Notes: generated by a model not told the origin, from the sequence alone. Counted from the first letter of the stretch, positions 23,907-33,915 are shown. The stretch is 63,067 nt of DNA from Terriglobia bacterium (GCA_025363475.1 JANYDS010000031.1:1-63067), one strand, 5' to 3'. Numbers and translations are program-made.

Positions 23907-25484
23907 ATGAAACAGACCATGAAACGCTTCTCTGCCGGAGTTTTACTGTTGGGTTACAGCCTGTTCGTGTGCGCCCCGGCAAGCGCGGCCGAGCCGACAA
24001 AACCGAAGCTAATCGTTGCGGTGGTGGTGGATCAGTTTCGCTACGATTACCTGCTGCGTTTTCGCAAAGACTACACGGCGGGTTTCAAGACAATTCTGGA
24101 ACGTGGCGCGGTTTTTGATGATGCGCACTACGTCCATTTCCCGACCGTTACCGCGGTGGGCCATTCCACATTTCTGAGCGGGGCGACGCCGGCCCTGAGC
24201 GGCATCGTCAGCAATGAGTGGTTCGAGCGGGAGAGCGGAACACGTGTGACCAGTGTTTCTGATCCGAAGACGGAATTGCTGGGGGCGGGCCGGAAGGCTG
24301 AAGGTTCATCGCCACGCCGAATGCTGGTGAGTACGGTGGGGGATGAGATCAAGATGTCGAACCCGGGGTCAAAGGTAATCGGGGTGTCGATCAAAGACCG
24401 GGCGGCGATTCTCCCTGCCGGGCACATGGCGGACGGGGCGTACTGGTTTGACGACAAATCGAAGCACTGGGTGACCAGCTCTTACTATGTGAAACAACTG
24501 CCAGCCTGGGTGGAGCAGATCAATGCGGGAAAACCGGCGGCGCGGGCAGAAAACGCTCAGTGGATGCCGGTAAGTGGTTCGGGCAAAGCTTTCTGCACTA
24601 CGGCGACTGCCACCGCTGAAGTGCCGGCGTGCAGTTCATTCGAAGCGACTCCCTGGGGTAATGAAGTCATTGAGGAGTTTGCGGAAAAGGCTCTGATCGC
24701 AGAGAAGATGGGCCATGGCACCGGGACCGATGTCCTGGCGGTCAGCTTTTCCGCCAATGATTATGTGGGCCATGCGCTGGGACCGGATTCACCTGAGGTG
24801 CGTGACATTTCTATCCGCACTGACCGGCTGTTAGGAAAGCTGCTGGACTTCATCGATACGAATGTCGGCCTTGCCAACGTGGCATTTGTGCTGACGGCGG
24901 ATCATGGGGTGGCTCCGGTGCCGGAAGTGAATGAAGCGCGGCACATGACGGGTGGCCGGCTCTCAACCGACGTTTTGATGAAGGCCATGAATGATGCGCT
25001 GGTGTTGCGGTATGGTCTGGGTGACTGGATTACGGCGAAACTGGGTCCGACCGCGTATCTGAACACGCGACTCATTGAGGAGAAGAAACTGAATCTGGCA
25101 GCGGTGGAACAGACGGCGGCGGAGGCTGCGCGTTCGACTCAGCATGTGTTTCGCGTTTATACAAACGCCGAGGTTGTCAGCGGCAGCGTTATCGATGATT
25201 CTGTGAGCGTGGCAGTGCGTAACGGTATGTACCCCAGCCGCGCTGCGGATGTGCTGGTGATTGCAGAGCCGAACTACCTTTACGACAAAACGGGGACTAC
25301 GCACGGTTCGCCGTTTAATTACGACAATCATGTGCCGGTGATCTTTATGGCACCGGGTCTTAAACCGGGCCACTATTACGGGAAGATCGCGGTGAATGAC
25401 ATTGCGCCGACGCTGGCTGCGATGGCCGGTGTGACTGAGCCGGATGGGTCGACAGGCCGCGTTTTGCAGGAAATGTGGCAATGA
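23907..25484 (+). CDS. Exported PafA-like alkaline phosphatase / phosphodiesterase
   Basis: 525 aa with a signal peptide (FSAGVLLLGYSLFVCAPASA). The type I phosphodiesterase fold is evident: VVVDQFRYDYLLRF (metal ligand Asp42), HFPTVTAVGHSTFLSG (nucleophile Thr82), GIVSNEW (Asn103), and the metal cluster in SFSANDYVGHALGP and LTADHGVAPVPE, as in PafA. It should release phosphate from organic monoesters outside the cytoplasm. The ATG at 23907 overlaps a GATAAT hexamer; AGGGG upstream may be a ribosome site. A small gene follows with an ATGA overlap. Confidence 0.9.
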   Translation: MKQTMKRFSAGVLLLGYSLFVCAPASAAEPTKPKLIVAVVVDQFRYDYLLRFRKDYTAGFKTILERGAVFDDAHYVHFPTVTAVGHSTFLSGATPALSGIVSNEWFERESGTRVTSVSDPKTELLGAGRKAEGSSPRRMLVSTVGDEIKMSNPGSKVIGVSIKDRAAILPAGHMADGAYWFDDKSKHWVTSSYYVKQLPAWVEQINAGKPAARAENAQWMPVSGSGKAFCTTATATAEVPACSSFEATPWGNEVIEEFAEKALIAEKMGHGTGTDVLAVSFSANDYVGHALGPDSPEVRDISIRTDRLLGKLLDFIDTNVGLANVAFVLTADHGVAPVPEVNEARHMTGGRLSTDVLMKAMNDALVLRYGLGDWITAKLGPTAYLNTRLIEEKKLNLAAVEQTAAEAARSTQHVFRVYTNAEVVSGSVIDDSVSVAVRNGMYPSRAADVLVIAEPNYLYDKTGTTHGSPFNYDNHVPVIFMAPGLKPGHYYGKIAVNDIAPTLAAMAGVTEPDGSTGRVLQEMWQ

Positions 25485-25954
25485 GCGCGGTGGTCCGTTT
25501 TATCGATTTTCTGGGGAAGATGGGGTTAATTTTGCGGGGCGATCCGCCACGCACTATTAATATGACCGACCGGGTGTGGGGTATGGCGGTGCAGGGGTTT
25601 GCGCTTTCGTTGCGGGAGATTCCACGGGATGATGCGGAACAACTGGCGTCGGTCTCGGTGGTGATGAAGAATAACGGCAATGAGACGCAGGCGTTCGTGA
25701 TCCCAGGCTGGATGCATTTCTATGCGGTGCAAATTGTCGCGGCTCAAACGCCTTATGGCCGGAGTTTGCTGCGGCCGGAGCGGAGTAAAGAACGGCTGGA
25801 AATTTCCGTGGGTCCGGGCGATGCGACAGAGACGGATATTCCGGTGGGTTCGTTTTACGAGTTGAAGGCGAAGACTGAATACGCGGTAAGCGTTACCTGT
25901 GCGCTGCCGGACGGAACGGGGCTGCGGTCGAATGAAATTCGTTTGAAAGCCTGA
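25481..25954 (+). CDS. Hypothetical protein, probably beta-sandwich
   Basis: 157 aa starting in the ATGA overlap with the phosphatase stop; an ATG six bases further upstream is possible. No signal peptide. The sequence alternates short strands (ASVSVVMKNNGNETQAFVIP, KTEYAVSVTCALPDGTGLRS), suggesting an immunoglobulin-like sandwich. I do not recognise a family. Coupling suggests a role related to the phosphatase, but that is only context. Confidence 0.65.
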   Translation: MSAVVRFIDFLGKMGLILRGDPPRTINMTDRVWGMAVQGFALSLREIPRDDAEQLASVSVVMKNNGNETQAFVIPGWMHFYAVQIVAAQTPYGRSLLRPERSKERLEISVGPGDATETDIPVGSFYELKAKTEYAVSVTCALPDGTGLRSNEIRLKA

Positions 25955-25979
25955 CCCCTGATAAAATGGCACCAGCATT

Positions 25980-27458
25980 TTGAAGCTATCCCGTTTCATC
26001 CCGGTTTTGGGTACAGTCGCGCTCTGCCTCGTGAGTTTCACGCCGCTGCAGGCGGCTGAATCGAGCCAGCTCGACGCGAACGAGAATTTGTTTGCGGTGC
26101 TGGCTGCGATCAATGCCGCAGGGTATGACGAGGGGCTGACGTCGCCGGACAACAGTCCGCTGCGGATGCAACTGCGGGAGTATCTGGCTAAGCAGAATAT
26201 TCAGGTGCTGCCGGAGTTGAAACGCTTCTATCAAAGGCACCGGCAGAAGACCGGCGTGCAGGATCTTTCGCAATACATTTCTTTTGCGCTGTCGATTTCA
26301 GGAGCACCCGAGTTCGGGTGGCGATCGCGGGATGTGGATGTTCCACCGGACGCGCTGGCTTTGACGGAATTCGCTCCACTGCTGGCGCGTTTCTACCGGC
26401 AGGCGAATCTGGAAGATTTGTGGAAACGTTCGCAGCCGGTATTTCAGACGGAGATGGAGAAGTATCACGGTCCGCTGATTTCGACGATCAACAAGGTGGA
26501 AGGCTACCTGAGAGTAACTTCGGGCGGCTATCTGGGGCGACGTTTTCGTGTCTTCATTGACCTGCTGGGGGCTCCGCAGGAAGTGCAGACAAGAAATTAC
26601 GGAGATGATGCGTTTGTGGTGGTGACCCCTTCGAAGGAACCACGCCTATTCGACATCCGTCATGCATATTTGCACTACCAGGTGGATCCGATTGTGATTA
26701 AGTACGGGATGGATCTGCAGCAGAAGCAGACGCTGATAGATCTGGTACAGGAAACGCCGCTGGAATTTGGGTTTAAGAATGACTTTGTATTACTGGCGAA
26801 TGAGAGTCTGATCAAAGCGGTGGAGAGCAGGCTGGACCGGAACCCCGGCGAGGTTCAGCAGGCGGCGGGACAGGGCTTTGCGCTTACGCCTTACTTTGCT
26901 GAGCAGCTGGTGGTTTTTGAGAAGCAGCAGCAGGGTATGCGGTTTTTCATGGAAGAGATGGCCGTGCAGATGGATGTGAAGCGCGAAACCATCCGCATAA
27001 AGGCGATGAAGTTTGATGCTGCGCCGCTGGTGCGTGCCGCCCGGCAGGTGAGTGTGGCGGCCCCGGCACCGGACCTTTCGGAATCCGGCAAGTCGCTGGC
27101 GAAGGCGGAAGAGCTTTATGCCAACCGCCAGTTGGAAGAGGCAAGACCGGTTTACCTGAAAGCCCTTGAGCAGGCGGGAAGTAATGCGGAACATGCGCAG
27201 GCGTGGTACGGGCTTGCGCGGATTTCGGTTTTGCAGCGGCAGCCCGAAGCGGCTTTTCGTTTGTTTGAAAAGACGCTGACTGCGTCGCCGGATCCGCAGA
27301 CAAAAGCGTGGAGTTTCGTTTACCTCGCCCGTTTATCGAAAGCATCTTCGGAACCGGAAGAAGCGGAAAAGTTTTACCAGCAGGCCCTCGCGGTTGAGGG
27401 TGCATCGCAGGCTGCTATTCAAGCGGCCCAAACCGAGTCCAAAAATATTCAAAAATGA
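25980..27458 (+). CDS. Exported TPR protein (acidobacterial conserved hypothetical)
   Basis: 492 aa from a TTG that begins a signal peptide (KLSRFIPVLGTVALCLVSFT). Residues ~30-330 form a domain seen in acidobacterial hypothetical proteins (NLFAVLAAINAAGYDEGL, YGMDLQQKQTLIDLVQE), and ~365-490 carry TPR-like repeats (AKAEELYANRQLEEARPVYL, AWYGLARISVLQRQPEAAFR). TAAAAT at about 25961-25966 may be the -10. A second TPR protein follows 30 bp downstream, so they likely form an operon. Confidence 0.72.
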   Translation: MKLSRFIPVLGTVALCLVSFTPLQAAESSQLDANENLFAVLAAINAAGYDEGLTSPDNSPLRMQLREYLAKQNIQVLPELKRFYQRHRQKTGVQDLSQYISFALSISGAPEFGWRSRDVDVPPDALALTEFAPLLARFYRQANLEDLWKRSQPVFQTEMEKYHGPLISTINKVEGYLRVTSGGYLGRRFRVFIDLLGAPQEVQTRNYGDDAFVVVTPSKEPRLFDIRHAYLHYQVDPIVIKYGMDLQQKQTLIDLVQETPLEFGFKNDFVLLANESLIKAVESRLDRNPGEVQQAAGQGFALTPYFAEQLVVFEKQQQGMRFFMEEMAVQMDVKRETIRIKAMKFDAAPLVRAARQVSVAAPAPDLSESGKSLAKAEELYANRQLEEARPVYLKALEQAGSNAEHAQAWYGLARISVLQRQPEAAFRLFEKTLTASPDPQTKAWSFVYLARLSKASSEPEEAEKFYQQALAVEGASQAAIQAAQTESKNIQK

Positions 27459-27489
27459 GCGGAAAACGCTCAGCAGGAGATCAACATTT

Positions 27490-28242
27490 ATGAGACATAC
27501 CGCGCTACTCGCCATTTGCCTTTGTGCCGCCTCAACGGCTTTTGCCCAGAAGAAGGCTCCGGCTGGTCCGGGACCGAAATCGAAGCAGGAACTGGAGGCG
27601 GTCAACAAGATGATTCAAGCCGCCACGCCCGACGACAAGATCGCGGCAGTGGATGCGCTGGTGACCAAGTATCCGAAGTCGGATTTCAAGAGCATCGCTC
27701 TCTTCCAGGCGGCCGATGCTTATTCGCAGAAAGGTGACGCGGCCAAAGCTGTGGTTTATGCAGAGGAAACGCTGGAAGCGGACCCGACCAGTTTCGCGGC
27801 AGAGATTTTGATTGCCAACGTTATTTCCGCTCAGACAAAAGATACTGATCTGGATAAAGCTGAGAAGCTGGCGCGTGCGGAAAAGAGTGCGAAGTCGGGA
27901 CTGGAGCATCTGGGAACGGCGCAGAAATCAGCGCTTTTCTCGCTGACGGATGCGCAATGGACTGCTTCAAAGAACGGTATGGCGGCACAGGCCTGGACGG
28001 CGCTGGGCAATATTGCCAATGTTCAAAAGAAGACTGATGAAGCGATTGCCGATTACGAAAAGGGTCTGGCGCTGGATCCGGATCCGGCTCTGATGTTGCG
28101 GGTGGGTCGTGCGCTGATGGCCGCGAAGAAGAACGACGAAGCGATTGCGTGGTTCGACAAAGCAGCGGCTGCGCCTGATTCGAGCGAGCAGATCAAGAAG
28201 ATTGCGGCTTCGGACAAGGCCCGCGCGAAGGCAGCGAAATAA
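27490..28242 (+). CDS. Exported TPR protein
   Basis: 250 aa. Signal peptide RHTALLAICLCAASTAFAQ; AGGAGA ten bases before the ATG fixes the start. Three or four TPR units follow: SIALFQAADAYSQKGDAAKA, AWTALGNIANVQKKTDEAIA, LMLRVGRALMAAKKNDEAIA, with the signature G/A/Y spacing of 34-residue repeats. Probably a periplasmic scaffold or adaptor. rnc starts five bases downstream, an unusual operon partner. Confidence 0.78.
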   Translation: MRHTALLAICLCAASTAFAQKKAPAGPGPKSKQELEAVNKMIQAATPDDKIAAVDALVTKYPKSDFKSIALFQAADAYSQKGDAAKAVVYAEETLEADPTSFAAEILIANVISAQTKDTDLDKAEKLARAEKSAKSGLEHLGTAQKSALFSLTDAQWTASKNGMAAQAWTALGNIANVQKKTDEAIADYEKGLALDPDPALMLRVGRALMAAKKNDEAIAWFDKAAAAPDSSEQIKKIAASDKARAKAAK

Positions 28243-28247
28243 GGCAG

Positions 28248-28976
28248 TTGGGCGGTCCCGTGCCAGTGACGGATCCGGAAGCGCTTGAAGAGGCGCTGGG
28301 GTATTGTTTCCGTGATCGGGTGTTGCTGGCGCGGGCTGTTACACACAGTTCGAGCGCGAACGAGAGCCAGGTGCCGGGCCCGGAAGTTCCTCTTGTTGAT
28401 AATGAACGCCTGGAGTTCCTGGGCGATTCGGTGCTGGGATGGCTGGTTTGCGAGTGGCTTTTTCATCGCTTTCCGGGCTACTCCGAGGGCCGGCTTTCTT
28501 TACTTAAAAATCATCTGGTGAGTGCCAATTATTTGCTGGAGGCGGCGAACCGTCTGGAGCTGGGCCGGCATTTGCATTTGGGCCGCGGTGAAGAAACGGC
28601 TGGCGGGCGCGGGAAGCAGCGGTTGCTGGTGAATGCGTTTGAGGCTGTGCTGGCGGCAGTCTATCTGGATGGCGGGGCGGATGCGGTGCGGGTGATTCTG
28701 GAGCGGTATGTGCTGCCGGATGACGGAGTGCTGGCGGAGTTGGCAGGGGCGGGTCCGCCACATGATTTCAGGACGGAGTTGGAGCGACTGGCGCGGGACC
28801 GGGCTTTGCCGCGGCCGGAGTATTTGCTGGCGGGGGAGACGGGGCCGGGGCATGCGCGGGTGTTTCGGATGGAGGTTCGGGCGGGTAAGGATTTTGTAGC
28901 CTGGGCTGAGGGAAGTTCAAAGAAGATTGCTCTGCACCGGGCAGCTCAGGAAGTTTGCCGGTTAATTCGGGGTTGA
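28248..28976 (+). CDS. rnc: Ribonuclease III
   Basis: 242 aa. The RNase III domain carries the signature NERLEFLGDSVLGWLVCEW (Glu56 and Asp60 in the active site) and the second acidic site in LLVNAFEAVLAAVYLDGG. A dsRNA-binding domain covers ~residues 170-240 (PPHDFRTELERLARDRALPR, SKKIALHRAAQEVCRLI). It processes rRNA precursors and other structured RNA. The start is a TTG at 28248; a GTG at 28260 is possible. Its 3' end (28787-29000) recurs as a truncated copy at 34021-34271, bracketing the kinase/PEP-CTERM block. Confidence 0.93.
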   Translation: MGGPVPVTDPEALEEALGYCFRDRVLLARAVTHSSSANESQVPGPEVPLVDNERLEFLGDSVLGWLVCEWLFHRFPGYSEGRLSLLKNHLVSANYLLEAANRLELGRHLHLGRGEETAGGRGKQRLLVNAFEAVLAAVYLDGGADAVRVILERYVLPDDGVLAELAGAGPPHDFRTELERLARDRALPRPEYLLAGETGPGHARVFRMEVRAGKDFVAWAEGSSKKIALHRAAQEVCRLIRG

Positions 28977-29128
28977 GGTTTTGAAGGGGTTTCGGATGAT
29001 TAGAACCCATCCCTTCGGACATCTGCTGGCAGTCCTCTCCAAACCTTGCCAGTCTCATTCAGGCGCGGAACGTTACACCCGCAACCGGATCAGGTGGTGC
29101 GAAACACGTTTTGCGGCACGCAGGCGAG

Positions 29129-32100
29129 TTAATCCAGGCCTTTTCTCGCCAGGCGAGCCTTTGCCTCGTCAATGTAGTACTGTTCCAGTTCAATAATCCG
29201 GGGTCTCTCCGCTTCCAGGCCCTGGTACCCCCGCTGCAGAAAGGGCAAGGCTTCTGCCGCTTTCCCGCGCCGCGCCAGAATCCCGCCTTCCAGACTCTCC
29301 GCAACATAGACGAACATCGCCGGCAACCTCTCCGCATTTTCCTTCCGCAGACAATTCTCCAGCAGTTGCCCGGCCTCCGCGAACTTTTTCTCGTGATAGT
29401 AGATGTCCGCCAGAATGACCTCCTCCTGCAGAATTTTCTCCGGCTGAAACTCTCTCACCTTGCGCCGGTACTCTACAATCTCTTTCTCCAGTACTTCGGA
29501 CTCGGCATACTTTCCCTGCCGATACATCATTCCCTGCGTGCCGTTCATGGCGCTGATGATGTTGTTAAAAATTGGCTCTTTCTGCGTCTTGCAAATCTCC
29601 CACAGTTGCCGGTACCACGTCTCGGCGGTGGCGAAATCTTTCATCTTGGCGTAGTTGACCGCAATATTCATCAGGGCCACCAGGGTACTGGTGTGTTCCG
29701 GCCCCAACACACGCCGCCTGTCCGCATACACCTTAAGGCTTAGCCCGATCGCCTGATCGAAATCGTGCAGATAGGAATACGCGCTGGCGACGTTGTTCAT
29801 GGCGTTGATGGTGGCGGGATGGTCGGCACCCTGCGTCCGGAGCCGGCGCTCATAGACCTCTTTGGCGAGGAGCAGGCCTTCATCCGCATGATTCGAGGTT
29901 CGCAGCACAGCCCCCAGCGCACTCATGGCCGCGAGCGTCTCGGGGTGCACGGCGCCGCGCAGGCGCTCGTAGGTTCCAACCAGTTCACGCAGAATCTGGC
30001 TGGCCTCATCCCACTGCTTCATTTCCGTGAGGTCGCCCGCCAGCCGCATCCGCACGGCCAGTGTTTCCGGATGCTCCGGCCCCAGACGCGCCCGCAGGAT
30101 GCCAACCAATGGTTCCAGTTGCTCCGCTCCCTTCTGGAACTGCCGGTCCGCTTCGTACGCCGCAGCCAGTGCTGAAATCGCATTCGTCACTTCGGCCGAT
30201 TCTTCCGCGTGTGTGCGCCGCACCGTTGCCAGCATCCCGGAGTAAAGCTGAATAGCCGCCGGAAACTTCCCCGTGCGAATGTAAGTGCTCCCCAGCAGAT
30301 GTTGCACTTCGAGGCGGAGGGCTTCGCTGAAGGTACCCCGCCGAACCGTCATTCGATCCAGTTCCAGAGCCTCGGCATGAGCCTCCGCGTATTTCCCTTC
30401 CGCAAGCCGCAGCCAGATCAGCCGAATTCGGCACTCGATGGTATCCGGATGCAAAAGCCCCTGATGGCTGAGCCGCAGTTGGAGTTCCCGCTCGAACTGC
30501 CCTCGCGCCGCCGGAGTCAGCGCCAGCCCGGCGTAGCTCTCGCCCAGAGTTCGCCGCACGGCGGCCTCAACCAAAGGTTGCGCCGTAAAGCGCCCCGTCA
30601 AATTCGCAGCCGCCCGGTCCAGAGCCGTCCGCACCTTTAAATCCGGGTCGGGCCGGTCACCGGCCTGTTGGTTCGCGATGTCGGCCTGCGCCAGCAGATC
30701 GCGCAACAGGAATGAATTCACGGCTCTGGCTTCCGCTGCCGCTTCATCGGCCCGCAGCTTCTCCCCCACAGCGGTGGCTTTCTCGCGCTCAGCAATTTTC
30801 TGCTGATCGAGCGCGACATTCCGTTCCCGCTGCGCGATTTCCGACTGCTCCACAGCCTTGTTCTGCGCCGCGTTGGCACGGTCGCTCTGTTCCAGCGCCA
30901 ACCGTTCCGCCAGCCTCGCCCGGTGGGCCTGAAGCCCGCTCAACACCGTGCCAGCGGTCAACGCCAAAATGATCGCGAGAGTGCTCACTACGAGGAGCCG
31001 GTTCCGCTCATAGAACTTCGAGACCCGGTACGCCAGGCTCGCCGGGCGCGCCACAATCGGTTCGGCGCGGAGGTGCCGTCGCAGGTCCTCCGTCATGTCC
31101 CCGACCGTGGAATACCGCCGCGCTTTCTCTTTCTCCAGCGCCTTGCCGACAATCGTTTCGAGATCTCCGCGAAAGCTGCGGTTGATACTGCTCAGGGGAC
31201 GGGGATCTTCCTCCCGGATCACCCGCACCGCTTCCGCAATCGCATAACGGTTGATGTCGTAGGGCAGGCGCCCCGCCAGCAGTTGATACAAAATCACACC
31301 CAGCGCATACACGTCGCTTCGGGTATCGAGAGCCGCCGGGTCTCCCAGTGCCTGTTCCGGGCTCATGTACGCCAGCGTTCCAATGAGTTGCCCCGCGTCG
31401 GTTTGCCTGGTTGCGCTGATGTCGCTGTCGGTTAGCCGCGCTACGCCGAAGTCCACAATCTTCGGCTGTCCTGAATCCTCAACCAATATGTTGTTCGGTT
31501 TCAGGTCCCGATGGATGATGCCCTGCTGGTGCGCATGCGCCACTGCATCGCAAATTCTGATAAATAGTTCCAGCCGGGGCCGTTCCGCGCCGCCTTCGCC
31601 CGGCCTGCCGGGAAGCTGTGCCACATAAGCCGGCAGAGGTTTCCCGGCCACATACTCCATCGCAAAGTACGGTTGCGCACCGCTGACCGGGGACGTAGTT
31701 CCCGCGCTGTAAATCCGGGCGATTCCCGGATGCTGCAGCCAGCCGAGGGCTTCGATTTCCAGCTGGAACCGGCGGCGGACCTCATCGGTAGCAAAACCTG
31801 CGCGAATGACTTTGAGGGCAACGGGTCTTCGCGGCGAATCCTGCTCCGCGAGGTATACCGTGCCCATACCACCCTCACCCAATACCCGCAAGATCCGGTA
31901 AGGTCCGATGGCATCAGGCACGAGCGCACCATCGTTCGTCGCGTCCAGCGCCGCCTGGGCCAGATTCGCCGGCGGCTGCTGCAGAAAGCTTCCAGTGCCA
32001 TCGTCTGCCGCCAGTATTTCTTCCAGTTCCCGCCGTAGTTCGGTCCTTCCGGCGAGGTCTCCACTGCCGAACGCCTGGTCAAGCCGCGATGCCCGCTCCT

Positions 32101-32164
32101 TGGGTTCCAAAGACGAGACTTCCAAATAGATTCGCTCGGCCAGTTGCCAGTCTTTACTGTTCAT
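29129..32164 (-). CDS. Membrane Ser/Thr protein kinase with TPR sensor part
   Basis: 1011 aa from the ATG at 32164 (an ATG 15 bases upstream is possible). Kinase domain ~87-365: GEGGMGTVYLAEQ (P-loop), invariant Lys118 in VALKVI, HRDLKPNN (Asp220), DFG (Asp238), SPEQ activation segment. One transmembrane helix ~389-411, a charged coiled coil, then TPR repeats (~450-1000). So the kinase is cytoplasmic and the TPR part external. It starts inside the end of the ECF sigma gene (about 11-bp overlap), a fixed sigma/kinase pair. Confidence 0.92.
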   Translation of the reverse strand: MNSKDWQLAERIYLEVSSLEPKERASRLDQAFGSGDLAGRTELRRELEEILAADDGTGSFLQQPPANLAQAALDATNDGALVPDAIGPYRILRVLGEGGMGTVYLAEQDSPRRPVALKVIRAGFATDEVRRRFQLEIEALGWLQHPGIARIYSAGTTSPVSGAQPYFAMEYVAGKPLPAYVAQLPGRPGEGGAERPRLELFIRICDAVAHAHQQGIIHRDLKPNNILVEDSGQPKIVDFGVARLTDSDISATRQTDAGQLIGTLAYMSPEQALGDPAALDTRSDVYALGVILYQLLAGRLPYDINRYAIAEAVRVIREEDPRPLSSINRSFRGDLETIVGKALEKEKARRYSTVGDMTEDLRRHLRAEPIVARPASLAYRVSKFYERNRLLVVSTLAIILALTAGTVLSGLQAHRARLAERLALEQSDRANAAQNKAVEQSEIAQRERNVALDQQKIAEREKATAVGEKLRADEAAAEARAVNSFLLRDLLAQADIANQQAGDRPDPDLKVRTALDRAAANLTGRFTAQPLVEAAVRRTLGESYAGLALTPAARGQFERELQLRLSHQGLLHPDTIECRIRLIWLRLAEGKYAEAHAEALELDRMTVRRGTFSEALRLEVQHLLGSTYIRTGKFPAAIQLYSGMLATVRRTHAEESAEVTNAISALAAAYEADRQFQKGAEQLEPLVGILRARLGPEHPETLAVRMRLAGDLTEMKQWDEASQILRELVGTYERLRGAVHPETLAAMSALGAVLRTSNHADEGLLLAKEVYERRLRTQGADHPATINAMNNVASAYSYLHDFDQAIGLSLKVYADRRRVLGPEHTSTLVALMNIAVNYAKMKDFATAETWYRQLWEICKTQKEPIFNNIISAMNGTQGMMYRQGKYAESEVLEKEIVEYRRKVREFQPEKILQEEVILADIYYHEKKFAEAGQLLENCLRKENAERLPAMFVYVAESLEGGILARRGKAAEALPFLQRGYQGLEAERPRIIELEQYYIDEAKARLARKGLD

Positions 32165-32726
32165 CGGCACCGACTCCAAGGTCTTTCGCCAGCCACACCC
32201 GCGCCGCCTGCCACTCTCTCGTCACCGTACGCGGGGATATCCCCAGCGCCTCGGCCGTCTCCCCCATGCCGAACCCGCCAAAGTAAATGAACTCGACCAC
32301 CCGGCACTTACGGGAATCCAGTGTTTCCAGCCTCTCCAGCGATTCGTGCAGCGCCAGCACCTCCTCCGATTCCTTCTGGACCGACGCCTGCACGTCATCG
32401 AGCGAGATCTTCACCTGACCGCCCCCGCGCTTGCCCGCCATCTGCGTTCTGGCATGATTCACCAGCACCTGCCGCATCGCCATGGAGGCCACCGCGTAAA
32501 AATGATTCCGATTTTGAAACTCCATGCCGGCCGACGCCAGCTTCAGATAAGCCTCATGGATGAGAGCAGTCGGCTGCAGCGTGTTATCCCCGTCCTGGCG
32601 GCGCCACACGCGCCGGGCGATCTTTCGCAGTTCCTGATACACCAGTGGCATCACCTGCCGCAGGGCCTCTTCATCCCCGCCCGCCCAAGCCTGCAGGTAT
32701 CGAGTCACTTCACCGGTGTCATCCAT
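32154..32726 (-). CDS. ECF-like sigma factor (PF07638 type)
   Basis: 190 aa with sigma region 2 (LVYQELRKIARRVWRRQ, LQPTALIHEAYLKL) and region 4 (SRKCRVVEFIYFGGFGMGET, LGISPRTVTREWQAARVWL). In place of the acidic residues that open region 2.2 in most ECF factors, it has QPTAL with Thr53. In sigma factors of the ECF43 type, kinase phosphorylation of a Thr at this position is known to supply the missing charge. A Ser/Thr kinase gene overlaps its end; no anti-sigma gene is near. Confidence 0.9.
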   Translation of the reverse strand: MDDTGEVTRYLQAWAGGDEEALRQVMPLVYQELRKIARRVWRRQDGDNTLQPTALIHEAYLKLASAGMEFQNRNHFYAVASMAMRQVLVNHARTQMAGKRGGGQVKISLDDVQASVQKESEEVLALHESLERLETLDSRKCRVVEFIYFGGFGMGETAEALGISPRTVTREWQAARVWLAKDLGVGADEQ

Positions 32727-32877
32727 TTCTTGGCCTTAGTTTGACTGATTACGGGCGATGCCGCAAAAAAAATTTATTTATCCTGGCCGATTTGACGCCG
32801 TGATTGTGTTTCCTAATCAGGGCCCCATGATCCGGCCCCGCAAAAAAAAGCCCCACTATCTAACGAGGTAATTTGAC

Positions 32878-33915
32878 ATGACCAAGAACCCTGATAATAT
32901 CCCGATGCCGCAGATTCCTGGCTACTCCGCCCAAAAATACAGATTGGGCGTCTGCCTGGCCACCGTGCTGGCGCTCTTCGGTGCCGCAACCGCCGCGCAG
33001 GCCGGTGAAATCCTGCTTGTGAACGCGATTGACTCCGTGCATGGCGGCATCGCAACCTATGCCTATTCGCAGGATGGGTCCGGGAACTTTATCGCCGGTT
33101 CCCGCTCGTTGCTGACCGCGAGCCTCCGGAACAGCGACTGGCTGACAAGCGGACCAAACGGTACGGCGGTTCCCAATCTGTGGGAGACCGATGCCTATGG
33201 CGGCATCAATCGCTACAGTTCCGCGGGCACCAGCCTGAACTACGTGCAGCCGACAGTCTTGATAGACAACCAAAGCCAGAGCGTGGAGGACGCCTCCGGC
33301 AATGCTTTCGTCCGGGAATCCAACACGGCTGGCATTGAGAAAGTTTCGCCCGATGGCAGTTCAGCCCATCTGATCAGTGCTGGAAGCGGTGGCCTCGCCA
33401 TCGGCCCCGACGGGAACCTCTACACAGCCCTGTATTCCGGGGGCATCGAAAAGTACTCGACCAGCGGCTCGGATCTCGGTCAGTTTGGTGCCTACTCAGG
33501 GCAACCGACGCAACTGGCCTTCGATAGCCACGGTGACCTCTTTGGCCTGATCGGCAACACCAGAATCGACGAATGGGGCCCGGATGGCACCTATCTCGGT
33601 ATCTTCAAAAGTGGTCTCCCCAATAGCTTCGGCGGTGGCCGCCGGCAGGACCCCAACAGCTTCGCCATCGACAGCCAGAACAACATTTGGCTCGCCCAGG
33701 GCTACGGCTCTCTTTATCAGATCACTCCAAATGGCACGGTAACTAACTTCGACGGCAGCAATGCGGGTCTCCAGATGTTCTCGGTCGCGGTCCTCGACGT
33801 CACGCCCTCTGACGCGCCGGAACCTGCCACCGGGTTCCTCTTCCTTGGTGCCGGGACGTTCCTTGTGTGGGGCCGCCGGCAGCTCGAAAGACGGCGCGCT
33901 GCGCGCAACTGCTGA
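32878..33915 (+). CDS. PEP-CTERM sorting-signal protein with beta-propeller-like body
   Basis: 345 aa. N-terminal signal peptide after a short polar extension (LGVCLATVLALFGAATAAQA). The body has repeated propeller-like strands (GLAIGPDGNLYTALYSGGIE, QLAFDSHGDLFGLIGN, FAIDSQNNIWLAQGYGSLY) as in NHL/SMP-30 proteins. The C-terminus PEPATGFLFLGAGTFLVWGR, then an Arg-rich tail, is a PEP-CTERM signal for exosortase-dependent export. The ATG follows a GAGG site. It is divergent from the sigma gene; no exosortase or EpsH gene is in the window. Confidence 0.85.
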   Translation: MTKNPDNIPMPQIPGYSAQKYRLGVCLATVLALFGAATAAQAGEILLVNAIDSVHGGIATYAYSQDGSGNFIAGSRSLLTASLRNSDWLTSGPNGTAVPNLWETDAYGGINRYSSAGTSLNYVQPTVLIDNQSQSVEDASGNAFVRESNTAGIEKVSPDGSSAHLISAGSGGLAIGPDGNLYTALYSGGIEKYSTSGSDLGQFGAYSGQPTQLAFDSHGDLFGLIGNTRIDEWGPDGTYLGIFKSGLPNSFGGGRRQDPNSFAIDSQNNIWLAQGYGSLYQITPNGTVTNFDGSNAGLQMFSVAVLDVTPSDAPEPATGFLFLGAGTFLVWGRRQLERRRAARNC

